Shown piece after piece: positions 40,504 to 50,197 of a DNA stretch of 64,000 nt; the stretch's first letter is position 1; every line of letters begins with the position of its first letter. This DNA comes from JAGIBJ01 sp032119595. Lineage in GTDB: Bacteria; Actinomycetota; Thermoleophilia; Solirubrobacterales; Solirubrobacteraceae. The stretch lies in contig JAUMBQ010000003.1 of the NCBI GenBank assembly GCA_032119595.1, forward strand, positions 226,010-290,009. The letters run 5' to 3'. Under the pieces are notes generated by a model. It saw only the letters and a list, made by a program, of their open reading frames with translations, ran no database searches and was not told where the DNA came from. The position numbers and the translations under genes are program-made.

Positions 40504-42009
40504 CTAGGCCTCGGGGGCTTCTTCGGCAGCGGCGGGCTCGTCGCCCTCCGCAGCTTCGGAGGCGTCCGCGGCGGGCGTCTCTTCTTCCGGAGCCGGGTCG
40601 ACCTGGGCGGTCTCCTCGGCAGCCGGAGCTTCCTCGGTCGCAGCCTCAGCGGCCGGCTCCTCGGTAGCAGCCTCGGCGGCCGGCTCCTCGGTAGCGGCTT
40701 CGCCTTCGGCGAGCTCCTCGGCGGGAATCTCGGTCACGTCGCCCTCGACGAGCTCGGTGCCCGCCTCGGGAGCCGCAACGACGGCGTCATCGTCGAGCGG
40801 GTACGTCGCGGCGTACTCGCTGGCGTCGTAGCCCTCGTCGGAGATCTCGTCGAAGCCGTCCTCGAGCGTGCGGGTCGGGAGAACCTGACCCTCAACGCGC
40901 TTGACCGACAGGGAGAGGCGACGACGCTCGTCGTCGATCTCCAGGACCTTGACCTTGACCGGATCGCCGGGTGCGACGACCTCACGCGGGTTCTCGACGT
41001 GATGCGCCGCGAGCTCGGAGATGTGGACCAGGCCTTCGACACCGTCGAGAATCTCGACGAATGCACCGAAGGTGACGACCTTGGTGACGACACCCTCGAG
41101 TTCGTCGCCCACGTTGTACGTGTCGACGACGCGCTGCCACGGGTCCTCCTGGGTCTGCTTGAGACCGAGGGAGATCCGCTGACGCTCGCGGTCGATGTCG
41201 AGCACCTTGACCTGAACCGTCTCACCAATGGAGAGCAGCTCGGACGGGTGGTTGACGTGCGACCACGACAGCTCGCTGATGTGGATGAGACCGTCGATGC
41301 CGGCGAGGTCGACGAACGCGCCGAAGTCGACGATGTTCGAGATCTGACCCTCGACGACGTCGCCCGGGTGCAGGCGATCCAGGATTTCCTGGCGCTGCTC
41401 CTTGCGCTCCTCCTCGAGGACCGCACGGCGGGACAACACGACGTTGTTGCGCTGGCGGTTGAGCTCGATGACGCGGCACTCGATGGTGGTGCCCATGAAC
41501 TCGTCGAGGTTCGCGACGCGACGGATGTCGACGAGCGAAGCCGGAAGGAAGCCGCGGATGCCGAGGTCGAGGATGAGGCCACCCTTGACGACCTCGATGA
41601 CGTTGCCTTCGACGGCCTCGCCACTCTCGGCGGCGGCCTCAATGCGGCGCCATGCCTTCTCGAAGCGCGCACGCTTCTTCGACATGATCAGGCGGCCGTC
41701 CTGGTCCTCCTTGATGAGGACGAGAGCGTCTACCTCTTCACCGATCTCGACTTCGTCGCCCGGGGCAACGGACTTCCGAATCGAGAGCTCGTGCGAGGGG
41801 ATGACGCCCTCGGACTTGTAGCCGATGTCGACGAGAACCTCGTCGTGGTCGATACGGACGACCTTGCCGGTGACGACGTCACCCTCCTTGAAGGGGGTGA
41901 TGGTCGCGTGGTAGTTGGGAACAATCTGACCGTCGATTTCGAGCAGGAGGCCATCGCTGCCCGGAACGACTGTTGCGTCAGGGGTCGTAGATTCAAGGGT
42001 CTGGGTCAT
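40504..42009 (-). CDS. rpsA: 30S ribosomal protein S1
   Basis: 501 aa from the ATG at 42009 (no good Shine-Dalgarno, as often for S1). Four S1 domains lie at about 41-110, 127-193, 210-279 and 296-366; the fourth and third hold the strongest RNA-binding patterns (FGAFVDLAGIDGLIHISELS, FGAFVEILDGVEGLVHISEL). The last 100 residues are an acidic Ala/Glu/Thr/Pro tail that includes a 9-residue repeat AATEEPAAE, coded by two near-identical 27-base units at 40640-40666 and 40667-40693. Function: mRNA binding on the small subunit. Confidence 0.96.
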   Translation of the reverse strand: MTQTLESTTPDATVVPGSDGLLLEIDGQIVPNYHATITPFKEGDVVTGKVVRIDHDEVLVDIGYKSEGVIPSHELSIRKSVAPGDEVEIGEEVDALVLIKEDQDGRLIMSKKRARFEKAWRRIEAAAESGEAVEGNVIEVVKGGLILDLGIRGFLPASLVDIRRVANLDEFMGTTIECRVIELNRQRNNVVLSRRAVLEEERKEQRQEILDRLHPGDVVEGQISNIVDFGAFVDLAGIDGLIHISELSWSHVNHPSELLSIGETVQVKVLDIDRERQRISLGLKQTQEDPWQRVVDTYNVGDELEGVVTKVVTFGAFVEILDGVEGLVHISELAAHHVENPREVVAPGDPVKVKVLEIDDERRRLSLSVKRVEGQVLPTRTLEDGFDEISDEGYDASEYAATYPLDDDAVVAAPEAGTELVEGDVTEIPAEELAEGEAATEEPAAEAATEEPAAEAATEEAPAAEETAQVDPAPEEETPAADASEAAEGDEPAAAEEAPEA

Positions 42010-42225
42010 GAACCGGGAATCGTATCCCATCGAGGCCCACGGGCGCGGTGCCCCCATGCCCCGGAAACCGGCTGAGCCACGGGGATTTTCCGTGGATCCA
42101 CCAGGCGTGCGGCGTGGCTTGCCAGTCCGGGCGTGGCGCAGCGGTTCCCTGTACTCCGTCAAGCAACGCCGCTACGGTGAGCTTTAGTCATCCAGTGGAG
42201 TGACACGCGACCGGGGGGACGCGCG

Positions 42226-44625
42226 ATGAGTCGGACCACCAAGGAAGCGCCAGACGACGGAGCGGCCAACCTGCATCCGCTCGTCTTTCACGACGACTAC
42301 GAACTCTCGCTCGTGCTCGAGCCCGATGGCCGCCTGCGCGACGTGCTCTACGCCGATGGCGTCGATGGCGTCGACTTCTTCTCGTTCGGCGACCAGACCA
42401 TCGTCGAGATCTCGCGACGGTCCGAGGATGGCGAGGCGCGCGCAGCCGAGTGGGCCCAGCGCCTGCAAGTGCTTTCCAGCACGATGCTGCCGGTCAAATA
42501 CCGGACGACCCCACCAGGCGCGACACCTGGCCAGCCAGAGACCGTCGAATGCGTCGCCACGCCCGTTCCCGCAGCCGATGGGTCACTGGAAGCCATCTTG
42601 CTTCAGGCAAAGGACCAGACCTCCACGTGGCGGATGGGGCAGCAACTTCGCGAGAGCGAAGCGCGCTTTCGGGTCCTCGCCGAGTCGCTGCCGCAGATGG
42701 TCTGGGTCGCCGATCCCTCCGGCGACGTCGTCTACTTCTCACCGCAGTGGTCGACGTTCACCGGTCGGTCGGAGGACCAACTCCTCGGGACTGGATTCCT
42801 CGACCTCGTCCACCCCGACGACCGTCACCTCATTCACGCCAAGCGCAACGACGAGGGAGAGTTCCAGGCCGTCGTGTTCCGGCTTCGCCGCCACGACGGG
42901 GAGTACCGCTGGATGGAAGCCGACTATCGGGTGATGTCCGATGACGACGGCAACGTGATCCGGTGGGTCGGCGGAACGATCGATGTCACCGACCGGCGCG
43001 ACCATGAAGATGCGGCCCGCGAACTCCAGGAGCAACTCCGCGTGGCGCTGTCCGTCACCGGGATGGGTCGCTACGCCTTGTACCTGCGCGAGAACCGGAT
43101 CACCGGAGACAGTCAACTGTCAGCGATTCTCGGCATCGATGTGCCCGAGAGCGTTCGAACCGGGGGACTCGAAGCGCTGTTCTCGATGCTTCATGCCGAC
43201 GACGTCGACTACGTGCGAGGCGCCGTCGAGGCGGCGGCTGCTGGCGGCCCGGACTACGACGTCGAGTACCGAATGTGGCGGCCGACGGGCGACGCGTCAG
43301 ACACCACCGAACTGCGCTGGGTCGCCGCTCGGGGGCGCGTGGAGTTCGACGACGAGGGCCCGTTGCGGATGGTCGGGGTCGTCGAGGACATCACCGAGCG
43401 GCGCGCGGAGGAGGCAGCCCGACTTCGTTGGCAGCGGCGCGAGGCGATCGGGACGCTCGCGAGCGGTGTCGCGCACGATTTCAACAACGTGATCAGCGCC
43501 ATCCTGAGCAACGCCTCCCTCGCTGAAACCGAACTGCGAATTGGCGTCTCGCCGTCCACAAGCGTCGCGGAGATCGCGCGCGGTGCCGAGCGCGCCGCCG
43601 GTCTGGTCCAGCGCCTCCTGGCCTTCAGCCGTGATGAGAGCGACCTCGAGCCCACCAGAGCGCCCTTCGACCTTGCCCAAGTCGTGACCGAGGCCTGCGC
43701 GCTCGTCAGCTCAACGCTCCCGCCGGATGCGACGCTGGAACGCTCGATGACGCCGGATCTCCCACCCGTCCTCGGAAGTTCCACCGAGTTTCACCGCGTC
43801 ATCGTGAACCTGCTGACCAATGCGGGCTACGCCATTGAAGGGCGGCGCGGCACCATCCGCGTCAGGGTTGAACGAACCGACGGGACGCTCGCCGCCTCCC
43901 CGGACACCACTACCGGGCCGGGCCTCGTGCTGGTCCAGGTCGAAGACACGGGCCCTGGCATTCCAGCCCCCGTGCTCGGACGGATCTTCGACCCGTTCTT
44001 CACGACCAAGCCAGCCGGGAAGGGCACCGGGCTCGGACTCGCTTCCGTCCAGACGATCGTCGAGGAGCATGGCGGGACCATTACCGCGGAGAACCTGCCC
44101 GATGGAGCCGGCGCACGATTTACCGTGCTGCTCCCGGCCTGCGGCGCCGCAGGCCACGACGACTCGAACCCAGGCGACGGGGCGGTGGTCGACGACGCAC
44201 CCACCGCCCCAGGCACCGCCCTGCAGACGTTGGATCGCGCTCAGGCGCGACTGGTGTTCGTCGACGATGAAGCGCCGCTCGTCCGTTTGGCAGAGCGGGC
44301 ACTGCCAGCCCACGGCTTCGCCGTTCGAGCCTTCACCGACCCCCGCGAGGCGCTGGCGGCCATTGCCGCTGCCCCGGCGGACATCGACGCGCTCGTCACC
44401 GACCTCTCCATGCCCGGGCTGTCGGGCCTCGAGCTCATCGAACAGGTCCGCGGCCTGCGTCCGGATCTGCCGGTCGTCCTGAGCTCTGGCTTCCTCACCG
44501 CCGCCAACCGGCAGCAGGCGGTGCGTCAGGGGGTTGACGCGATTGTGCCCAAACCTTGTGCGATCGCCGACCTCGCCGATGCGCTGGACCGGCTCTTGGC
44601 TGCCCTCCCGGACCGCGCTGGCTGA
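42226..44625 (+). CDS. PAS-containing hybrid histidine kinase with C-terminal receiver
   Basis: 799 aa, soluble. After a 140-residue N-terminal domain come two PAS domains (about 145-265 with FRVLAESLPQMVWVADPSG, and about 275-395), then a HisKA_3/NtrB-type dimerisation motif GVAHDFNNVISAIL with the phospho-acceptor His, an ATPase domain (NLLTNAGYAIEG, EDTGPGIP, FFTTKPAGKGTGLGLA) and a receiver with the Asp in VTDLSMPGLSG and Lys in VPKP. No DNA-binding domain or adjacent regulator is visible, so its output is unknown. GGGGGG precedes the ATG. Confidence 0.92.
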   Translation: MSRTTKEAPDDGAANLHPLVFHDDYELSLVLEPDGRLRDVLYADGVDGVDFFSFGDQTIVEISRRSEDGEARAAEWAQRLQVLSSTMLPVKYRTTPPGATPGQPETVECVATPVPAADGSLEAILLQAKDQTSTWRMGQQLRESEARFRVLAESLPQMVWVADPSGDVVYFSPQWSTFTGRSEDQLLGTGFLDLVHPDDRHLIHAKRNDEGEFQAVVFRLRRHDGEYRWMEADYRVMSDDDGNVIRWVGGTIDVTDRRDHEDAARELQEQLRVALSVTGMGRYALYLRENRITGDSQLSAILGIDVPESVRTGGLEALFSMLHADDVDYVRGAVEAAAAGGPDYDVEYRMWRPTGDASDTTELRWVAARGRVEFDDEGPLRMVGVVEDITERRAEEAARLRWQRREAIGTLASGVAHDFNNVISAILSNASLAETELRIGVSPSTSVAEIARGAERAAGLVQRLLAFSRDESDLEPTRAPFDLAQVVTEACALVSSTLPPDATLERSMTPDLPPVLGSSTEFHRVIVNLLTNAGYAIEGRRGTIRVRVERTDGTLAASPDTTTGPGLVLVQVEDTGPGIPAPVLGRIFDPFFTTKPAGKGTGLGLASVQTIVEEHGGTITAENLPDGAGARFTVLLPACGAAGHDDSNPGDGAVVDDAPTAPGTALQTLDRAQARLVFVDDEAPLVRLAERALPAHGFAVRAFTDPREALAAIAAAPADIDALVTDLSMPGLSGLELIEQVRGLRPDLPVVLSSGFLTAANRQQAVRQGVDAIVPKPCAIADLADALDRLLAALPDRAG

Positions 44626-44716
44626 TCACGCGACGCTTCGCCTCGCCCGAGGTCTGCGTCGTTCGCGATGACCCACGGGCCGCATGAACACACCCGGCGC
44701 GGCTCCATGCCGGTTC

Positions 44717-44722
44717 TACACT
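44717..44722 (+). promoter_or_regulatory. Candidate -10 box (TACACT) for a leaderless transcript
   Basis: TACACT is placed 7 bases before the ATG at 44730 with no ribosome site between them, which fits a leaderless mRNA. No clear -35 is visible. Confidence 0.35.
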
Positions 44723-44729
44723 CGGCGCC

Positions 44730-46514
44730 ATGACCTGGATCACCGCAATCGCACCTGCGCCACTGTGGCGCGCTGCGGTCGCCTCCAGCGACGTTGCGAG
44801 CGACCTCGCCGCCGCAGTCGCTCTCGGGATCTTCGGCACGCTGGTCGCCGCGATCACGTTCGCTTCGGCGCTGAACGCCGAGGGGTCACCACGATGGCCG
44901 ACCGTGCTGCGGATCCTGCATCGCACCTGGGTGCTGGCGTGGATGGTGGGCGGGCTCGGGGTGATCGCCATCGCCACGCTCGCGTCGAGCGCCATTCCTT
45001 CGCTGCGCGGGGTGAGCCTCGCCTTGTCGATCGCCCTGGCCGCAGCGGGGCTCGGGGTCCTGCTGCGAGTCCTCGCCACGACGGAAGGTCCAGCACGCGA
45101 GCGGATCGTCGCCGCTGAGCTTCGGCGACGTTGGAAGCGCGGCTCGGGCGCCTCTGCACCCCCGGCCCGCGACCCGTTCCTCGACAGCTTTCGAACCTCC
45201 ATCGAGTCTGGTGACTTCGGACGCGTCGACGAAACCGTAGGGGCGCTCGTCGCCGCCGTCAAGCGCCCACCGGCGAATCCCAGCGCAGCCATGCGGACCC
45301 TGACCGACAGCCTGCTGGAGTGTGGCTCCGGCGCCGCGGAGGGCAGCCTCCCGGGGAGCCTCGCCTCGCCGGCGCTGTCGCAAATCGTCGGCGCCATCTT
45401 GCAGCTCTCCGGTCCCCTGGCTGATTCCGAAGAAGGTCCGCAGGATCAGCGCCGCGCGGCGGTCCTCCTTGGCCAGATTTCGCGGGAACTCGCTCGGCAC
45501 TCACTCTCGGTGATGCGAAAATACGACGCCACGATCCGAGCGGGGCTGCCTGCATCGCACCTTGAGGAGCTCCTCGTCGCATACGCCGACGCGCGGCGAG
45601 CAATACGCGAGGCCGTCGACCCAGATCCTCCGGCGACCTACATTGTCGCTTCTGCGCCCTGGGCGCGAGGCTTGAGCGATCCCACCGCTGTCTTGCTCTG
45701 GTACTGGGGTTACGTACAGGACATGGGCCACAAGCACGGCATGGGACAGTTCGCGCTCTACGAGGTCCTCACCGGGAGGAAATTCCTCGGGAGCTACGCG
45801 CAGGGAAAGTCGGTGATGGCGGCCCTGGATGACGTCATTGGCGGGCCCGAAGAGTCAGAACGGGTCCAGGCGACCCGCCGTGAACTCGCATCGATCGCCG
45901 CGCCACCGTCCGACCTGCTTTCGGGCGGCGGACGGATCGAGGTCGGTTCGTTCCGCGTCGCTGTGTTGGAGCTGTTTGCTCTCGCGATTGCCGGCTACCG
46001 TCCGACCGCTTGGCGCCTGCCCGAGAATGAGACCTTGGACTGGGACTACTCGGTGCGCCCCGAACACCTTCGACTCCGGTTGCGACTGTTCACCGACCTC
46101 GACGTGTTCGCCGCGGCCGACACCGACGCCGTCCGGCGCGTGCTCGCAGAGCTACTGCTCCGCGGCGGAGCCGGCCCCGCCGCCGGACTCACCGGTCAGG
46201 CGATTGCGATGTATGAGGCGACCCATCGCGGGCTTCGTTCGCCGCTCCCGGGACCGGGTACCAACCCAGCAGCAGTGGTGTTGGCGGTGCTGTTCGTACT
46301 CGGCGTCCACCGTGGTCGGCTCGCGACCGAGGAGGTCGTCTCACGACTCAGCGATGACCTATGCCGAGCGACTCTGGCCACGCTGCGCTGGAAGTTCGAA
46401 CCGAACCCCGCCGACCCGATCAGCATCGACGATGCCTGGGCCGATGTGAAGAACGTTGCCGTCGCCGTCGCACGCGCCGAGATCGTCGATCGTGTGGAGG
46501 CCCTCAGTGTCTAG
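44730..46514 (+). CDS. Hypothetical membrane protein with a large cytoplasmic domain
   Basis: 594 aa. Three transmembrane helices in the first 115 residues (about 26-48, 64-87, 93-115), then about 480 residues that look soluble and mostly helical, with no family I recognise. A conserved-looking aromatic segment (VLLWYWGYVQDMGHKHGMGQ) and an Arg/Leu-rich C-terminal third are visible. It overlaps the next gene by 8 bases, and GGAGG for that gene lies inside its 3' end. Together they form a two-gene module of unknown role; a membrane-sited sensor or scaffold is only a guess. Confidence 0.65.
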   Translation: MTWITAIAPAPLWRAAVASSDVASDLAAAVALGIFGTLVAAITFASALNAEGSPRWPTVLRILHRTWVLAWMVGGLGVIAIATLASSAIPSLRGVSLALSIALAAAGLGVLLRVLATTEGPARERIVAAELRRRWKRGSGASAPPARDPFLDSFRTSIESGDFGRVDETVGALVAAVKRPPANPSAAMRTLTDSLLECGSGAAEGSLPGSLASPALSQIVGAILQLSGPLADSEEGPQDQRRAAVLLGQISRELARHSLSVMRKYDATIRAGLPASHLEELLVAYADARRAIREAVDPDPPATYIVASAPWARGLSDPTAVLLWYWGYVQDMGHKHGMGQFALYEVLTGRKFLGSYAQGKSVMAALDDVIGGPEESERVQATRRELASIAAPPSDLLSGGGRIEVGSFRVAVLELFALAIAGYRPTAWRLPENETLDWDYSVRPEHLRLRLRLFTDLDVFAAADTDAVRRVLAELLLRGGAGPAAGLTGQAIAMYEATHRGLRSPLPGPGTNPAAVVLAVLFVLGVHRGRLATEEVVSRLSDDLCRATLATLRWKFEPNPADPISIDDAWADVKNVAVAVARAEIVDRVEALSV

Positions 46515-47016
46515 CCCAACGCTTCTCGAGGCGGCGCGAGCTCAAATCGCCACCACAGCGAAGGTGTCGCTCTCCCAGCTTTCCCCTTCATGGAGCGATC
46601 CGGAGAACACCCGCCGCGATCCAGTCGAGCGCCTGGTACTCGATCTGATGCTCAGTTCGGACGCACCCGTGCGTCGCATGATCCTCTATGACCTGCCGTC
46701 CGATGTCGGCGCGAACGAGGCCGGCTATGCGCGTTGGCGGGCGGAACATCGCGCCTGGAAGACCCAGCTTCAGCAGGGTCTGGCGCTGATGTCAGCCGCG
46801 CAGCGAGCCAGGCTGGAGGTCCGCGAGTTCATCCTGGAGCGCGGTGCGGTCGTTGAACAGGAGTTTCCCACCCAGCTTCTGGACCATCTCGCATCGGCCG
46901 AGCCGTCCTGGGCCGCAGCCTTCGATGCCGTTTGGGACGGGCCGGCCGTCATGCGGCTCGAACCCCGCGGCGCCGGAGCGTGGCTCCTAGGACGCGACCT
47001 CTGGACCTCGATCTAA
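46507..47016 (+). CDS. Hypothetical soluble protein coupled to the upstream membrane protein
   Basis: 169 aa from the GTG at 46507, chosen because GGAGG sits 6 bases upstream and the start overlaps the previous stop. Helical, rich in Ala, Arg and Glu, with two Trp-containing segments (WSDPENTRRDP, YARWRAEHRAWKTQL). No signal peptide, membrane helix or known domain. Its presence only makes sense with the upstream gene; a partner protein is likely. Function unknown. Confidence 0.65.
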   Translation: MSSPTLLEAARAQIATTAKVSLSQLSPSWSDPENTRRDPVERLVLDLMLSSDAPVRRMILYDLPSDVGANEAGYARWRAEHRAWKTQLQQGLALMSAAQRARLEVREFILERGAVVEQEFPTQLLDHLASAEPSWAAAFDAVWDGPAVMRLEPRGAGAWLLGRDLWTSI

Positions 47017-47032
47017 CCCGTTACGGCGCGAC

Positions 47033-49615
47033 CTACTTGGCTTCGAGCCAGGTCTTCCCGATGCCCACGTCGACCTCGAGCGCGGGCTCGAACTCCCAGA
47101 GACCGGTCATCGCCTCACGCACGAGCGGGGCGATCTCCTCCGCCAGCGATGCTTCGCACTCGACCACGAGTTCGTCGTGCACGGTGAGCACGAGCAACGC
47201 ACGATCACCCTCGGCGTAGGGCTTCAGGGCTTCCTCGACGCGCAGCATTGCGAGCTTCAGCACGTCGGACGCGGTGCCCTGGATCGGCGTGTTCGCCGCG
47301 AGGCGCTCACCGAGCTGGCGCACCTGCCAGTTCCTCGCCCGGATCTCCGGAATCTGCCGGCGACGGTGCCAGATCGTCTCGACATAGCCGTGCTCCTGCG
47401 CTTGCGCCACGGACCCGTCGATGTAGCCCTTGATGCCCGGGAACTGCTCGAGGTAGGCGTCGATGATCTCCTGCGCCTCGGTGCGATCGATGTTGAGTCG
47501 CTCGGCGAGGCCGTACGCGGACAGGCCGTAGACGATGCCGTAGTTGACCATCTTCGCCTTGGAGCGATGGCCGGCATCCAGCTCCGACGGATCGAGACCG
47601 TAGACCTTGGCCGCGGTGGCGGTGTGGACGTCCTGGCCGGTCCGGAAAATCTCCTTGAGCGCCTCCTCGTCGGCGAGGTGCGCCAGGATCCGCAGCTCGA
47701 TCTGGGAGTAGTCGGCCGAGAGCAGCACACGGCCCTCCGGCGCGACGAAGCAGCCCCGGATCTCGCGCCCGAGCGGCGTGCGAACTGGGACGTTCTGAAG
47801 GTTGGGGTTCGTCGACGAGAGCCGGCCGGTCGCGGCGATCGCCTGCTCGAACGTGGTGTGCAGCCGGGACCGCTCGTCGACGAGCTGCGGGAGTGTGTCG
47901 AGGTAGGTCTTGGTGAGCTGGTTGAGCTCGCGCCAGCGCTCGATCTTGGGGATGATCGGATGCTCGTCGCGGATCTGCTGGAGCACGCGGGCGTCGGTCG
48001 AGAAGCCGGTCTTGCCGCGGCGCTTGCGGCTGAGGCCGAGCTCCTCGAAAAGCACCTGGCCGAGCTGCTGGGGTGAGCCAATAGTGAACGGCCGACCGGC
48101 GAGTTCGTGAATCTCGGCTTCGAGGGTGACGAGTTCGGCCTTGACCTTCTTCGTGATGACGCCGAGCGCCGGCACGTCGAGCCGGACGCCGCGCTCTTCG
48201 AGCGCGCGGAGCACCTCGACCAGCGGGAGTTCCATCTCCACCATGAGGGCCGTTTGGCCGCGCTCTTCGATGCGCGTGCGCTGGAACGTGGCGAGCGCCA
48301 GCAACCTTGCGGCCTCGTCAGCCAGCTCGTCTCCGGTGGCGGCGGCGATTCCGGCCTCCTCCAGGAGTTCCCCGAGCGGATACCCGCGCCGCGCGACATC
48401 CAAGATGTATGCGCCGATCAGGGTGTCGTGGAAGAGGTTGTGCGGAACGATCCCGAGCGACTTGGCGTCGTGGGCGACGACGGGCCGGTCGCCGAGCGCG
48501 TCGATGACCTGTTGCGGCGACTCGAGCAGGCCGGTGACGACCTTGCCCTCCCCCGCGACGGCAAACCGGATCTCCGTCTCGATCGCCAGCAGCTCGCCCT
48601 CGGCGACGACCGGAGCCCGGACCACGAGCGAGACGGGGCCATCGGGCAACGAAGCGATCGCCGCGACGCCGCCGGTGTCCAGCGCCGCTTCCACCCGAAC
48701 CGACGCCGTGACCACGGCCTCTTCTTCGGCGGTGTCTTCCAGGAACTCCTCCATGCGCCGCAGCGGGTCGCGCAGCTCCCAGCGACGCAGGATCTCGCGG
48801 GCGCGGCTGCGATCACCGATGTCGAGCAGATCCTCAAGGACGACGCCGGTGTCGAGGTCGCGGTGCATGGTCGCGAGCTGCTTGGAGATGCGGGCGTCTC
48901 CGGCGTGATTGGTCAGGTTTTCCTTGCGCTTGGCGCCGGAGACCTGGTCGATGTTCGCGAGGACGTTCTCGAGCGAGCCAAACTGCTGCAGCAGGGCCGT
49001 AGCGGTCTTGTCGCCGATGCCCGGGACGCCGGGGATGTTGTCGGAAGTGTCGCCCTTGAGGCCCCAGAGGTCGGGGATGAGGTCGGGGCCGACGCCGTAA
49101 CGCTCCAAAACCGCCGCCGCGTCGTAGCGCTTGGTGTCGGTGATGCCGCGGCCGGTGGCGAGCACGGTCACGAGGCCGTCGTCCACGAGCTGGAAGGCGT
49201 CGCGATCGCCGGTGACGATCGTCGTTTTGATCCCGGCCGCGCGGGCGACGTCGGCCAGCGAGGCGATCACGTCATCGGCCTCGTAGCCAGCCATCGCGAG
49301 GTTGCGATACCCAAGCGCCTCGACCATTTCTGGGATGTGCTCCCACTGCTCTTTGAGGAGGTCTGGGCGGCTGGCTCGGCCGGCCTTGTACTCGGCGTGA
49401 ACCTCTTTGCGGCCGGAGTGGCCGCGGTCCCAGACGACGACGGTGGGTTCGTCGCCGTGCTCGGAGATCAGTTTCACGAGCATCGACGCGAACCCGAAGA
49501 TCGCATTGGTGGGCTCGCCGGTCGACGTGGCGATCGACTCCGGCAGGGCGAAGAACGCCCGGTACACGAGCGAGCTGCCGTCGATGAGGCGAAGCGAACG
49601 GGGAGCGTCGGTCAC
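47033..49615 (-). CDS. polA: DNA polymerase I
   Basis: 860 aa, GTG start. 5'-3' exonuclease domain (about 1-290): RLIDGSSLVYRAFFALP, YEADDVIASLA, VTGDRDAFQLV, GDTSDNIPGVPGIG. The middle 3'-5' exonuclease-like domain (about 310-470) has lost the DxE metal site (VSLVVRAP where DIE/DTE is expected), so proofreading is probably absent, as in other actinobacterial and Thermus enzymes. Polymerase motifs A (ADYSQIELRILAHL), B (KMVNYGIVYGLSAYGLAERL) and C (LTVHDELVVE) are complete. Works in repair and Okazaki fragment processing. Confidence 0.97.
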   Translation of the reverse strand: MTDAPRSLRLIDGSSLVYRAFFALPESIATSTGEPTNAIFGFASMLVKLISEHGDEPTVVVWDRGHSGRKEVHAEYKAGRASRPDLLKEQWEHIPEMVEALGYRNLAMAGYEADDVIASLADVARAAGIKTTIVTGDRDAFQLVDDGLVTVLATGRGITDTKRYDAAAVLERYGVGPDLIPDLWGLKGDTSDNIPGVPGIGDKTATALLQQFGSLENVLANIDQVSGAKRKENLTNHAGDARISKQLATMHRDLDTGVVLEDLLDIGDRSRAREILRRWELRDPLRRMEEFLEDTAEEEAVVTASVRVEAALDTGGVAAIASLPDGPVSLVVRAPVVAEGELLAIETEIRFAVAGEGKVVTGLLESPQQVIDALGDRPVVAHDAKSLGIVPHNLFHDTLIGAYILDVARRGYPLGELLEEAGIAAATGDELADEAARLLALATFQRTRIEERGQTALMVEMELPLVEVLRALEERGVRLDVPALGVITKKVKAELVTLEAEIHELAGRPFTIGSPQQLGQVLFEELGLSRKRRGKTGFSTDARVLQQIRDEHPIIPKIERWRELNQLTKTYLDTLPQLVDERSRLHTTFEQAIAATGRLSSTNPNLQNVPVRTPLGREIRGCFVAPEGRVLLSADYSQIELRILAHLADEEALKEIFRTGQDVHTATAAKVYGLDPSELDAGHRSKAKMVNYGIVYGLSAYGLAERLNIDRTEAQEIIDAYLEQFPGIKGYIDGSVAQAQEHGYVETIWHRRRQIPEIRARNWQVRQLGERLAANTPIQGTASDVLKLAMLRVEEALKPYAEGDRALLVLTVHDELVVECEASLAEEIAPLVREAMTGLWEFEPALEVDVGIGKTWLEAK

Positions 49616-49669
49616 GAGGCGGGAGCCTACGCGGGCCGGCGGTCGCGGGGTCCGCTCAGCGCCAGCTGG

Positions 49670-49725
49670 GGCGGTGAACGGCCATTTGTTGTCGCCAGAA
49701 CAACAGATTTTGGCCGCTCACCGCC
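49670..49725. repeat. Long inverted repeat / hairpin element between a thioesterase gene and polA
   Basis: Left arm GGCGGTGA-a-CGGCCA-tt-TGTTGT (49670-49692), 7-base loop, right arm ACAACA-gattt-TGGCCG-c-TCACCGCC (49700-49725). Three paired blocks of 6, 6 and 8 bases are interrupted by small internal loops. It may end the thioesterase transcript (minus strand) or be one copy of a dispersed REP-like element. Confidence 0.6.
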
Positions 49726-49765
49726 GGCCCCGGCAATGCAGTGGCGTCGCGGACGGACCCGCGGA

Positions 49766-50173
49766 TTAGTTGAGGAATGCGGCGCGTTCGACTTCGCCGA
49801 ACACGCGCTTGCCGCGCTCGCGGGCGTTCCACCCGACCATCACGCACTTCGCCGTCGCGGCAACGGTGCCGTCGAGGTGGCGAATCTCCTGGGTGCACGT
49901 GATGCTCGACGTGCCGATGGCCGTGATCTGGGTGGTCGCGATGACTTCCGCGTGTGACGCGTCGACCTCGCGGCGGTAGTCCATCTCGACGCGCGCCAGG
50001 ACGAAGGCTTCCCACCGCTCAAGCTCTGCGGGGCGCACAGTCTCCATCCACGACGTCCGCGACACCTCGGCGAGCACGTGGTACACGGCTTGGTTGAGGT
50101 GCCCGAGTCGGTCGAAGTCCGACCAGCGCAGGCTGCAGGTGATCGAGAACTCTGGGGCGTCGGTCACTTCCAT
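49766..50173 (-). CDS. Hotdog-fold acyl-CoA thioesterase family protein (4HBT)
   Basis: 135 aa from the ATG at 50173. Hotdog motifs SLRWSDFDRLGHLNQAVYH (the Asp and GH(L/V)N loop of 4-hydroxybenzoyl-CoA thioesterase-like proteins), then VEMDYRREVDASHAEV and SSITCTQEIRHLDGTVAA. It would hydrolyse an acyl-CoA. Partner genes give no substrate hint. It lies upstream of polA on the same strand with a hairpin between. Confidence 0.85.
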   Translation of the reverse strand: MEVTDAPEFSITCSLRWSDFDRLGHLNQAVYHVLAEVSRTSWMETVRPAELERWEAFVLARVEMDYRREVDASHAEVIATTQITAIGTSSITCTQEIRHLDGTVAATAKCVMVGWNARERGKRVFGEVERAAFLN

Positions 50174-50197
50174 CGCGCCGGACGCTAGCGGGGCGAC

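Noticed and set aside
48107..49957. A 616-codon plus-strand frame opposite polA
   Set aside because: Shadow of polA, which has all its motifs; no start signal or recognisable domain in the antisense product.
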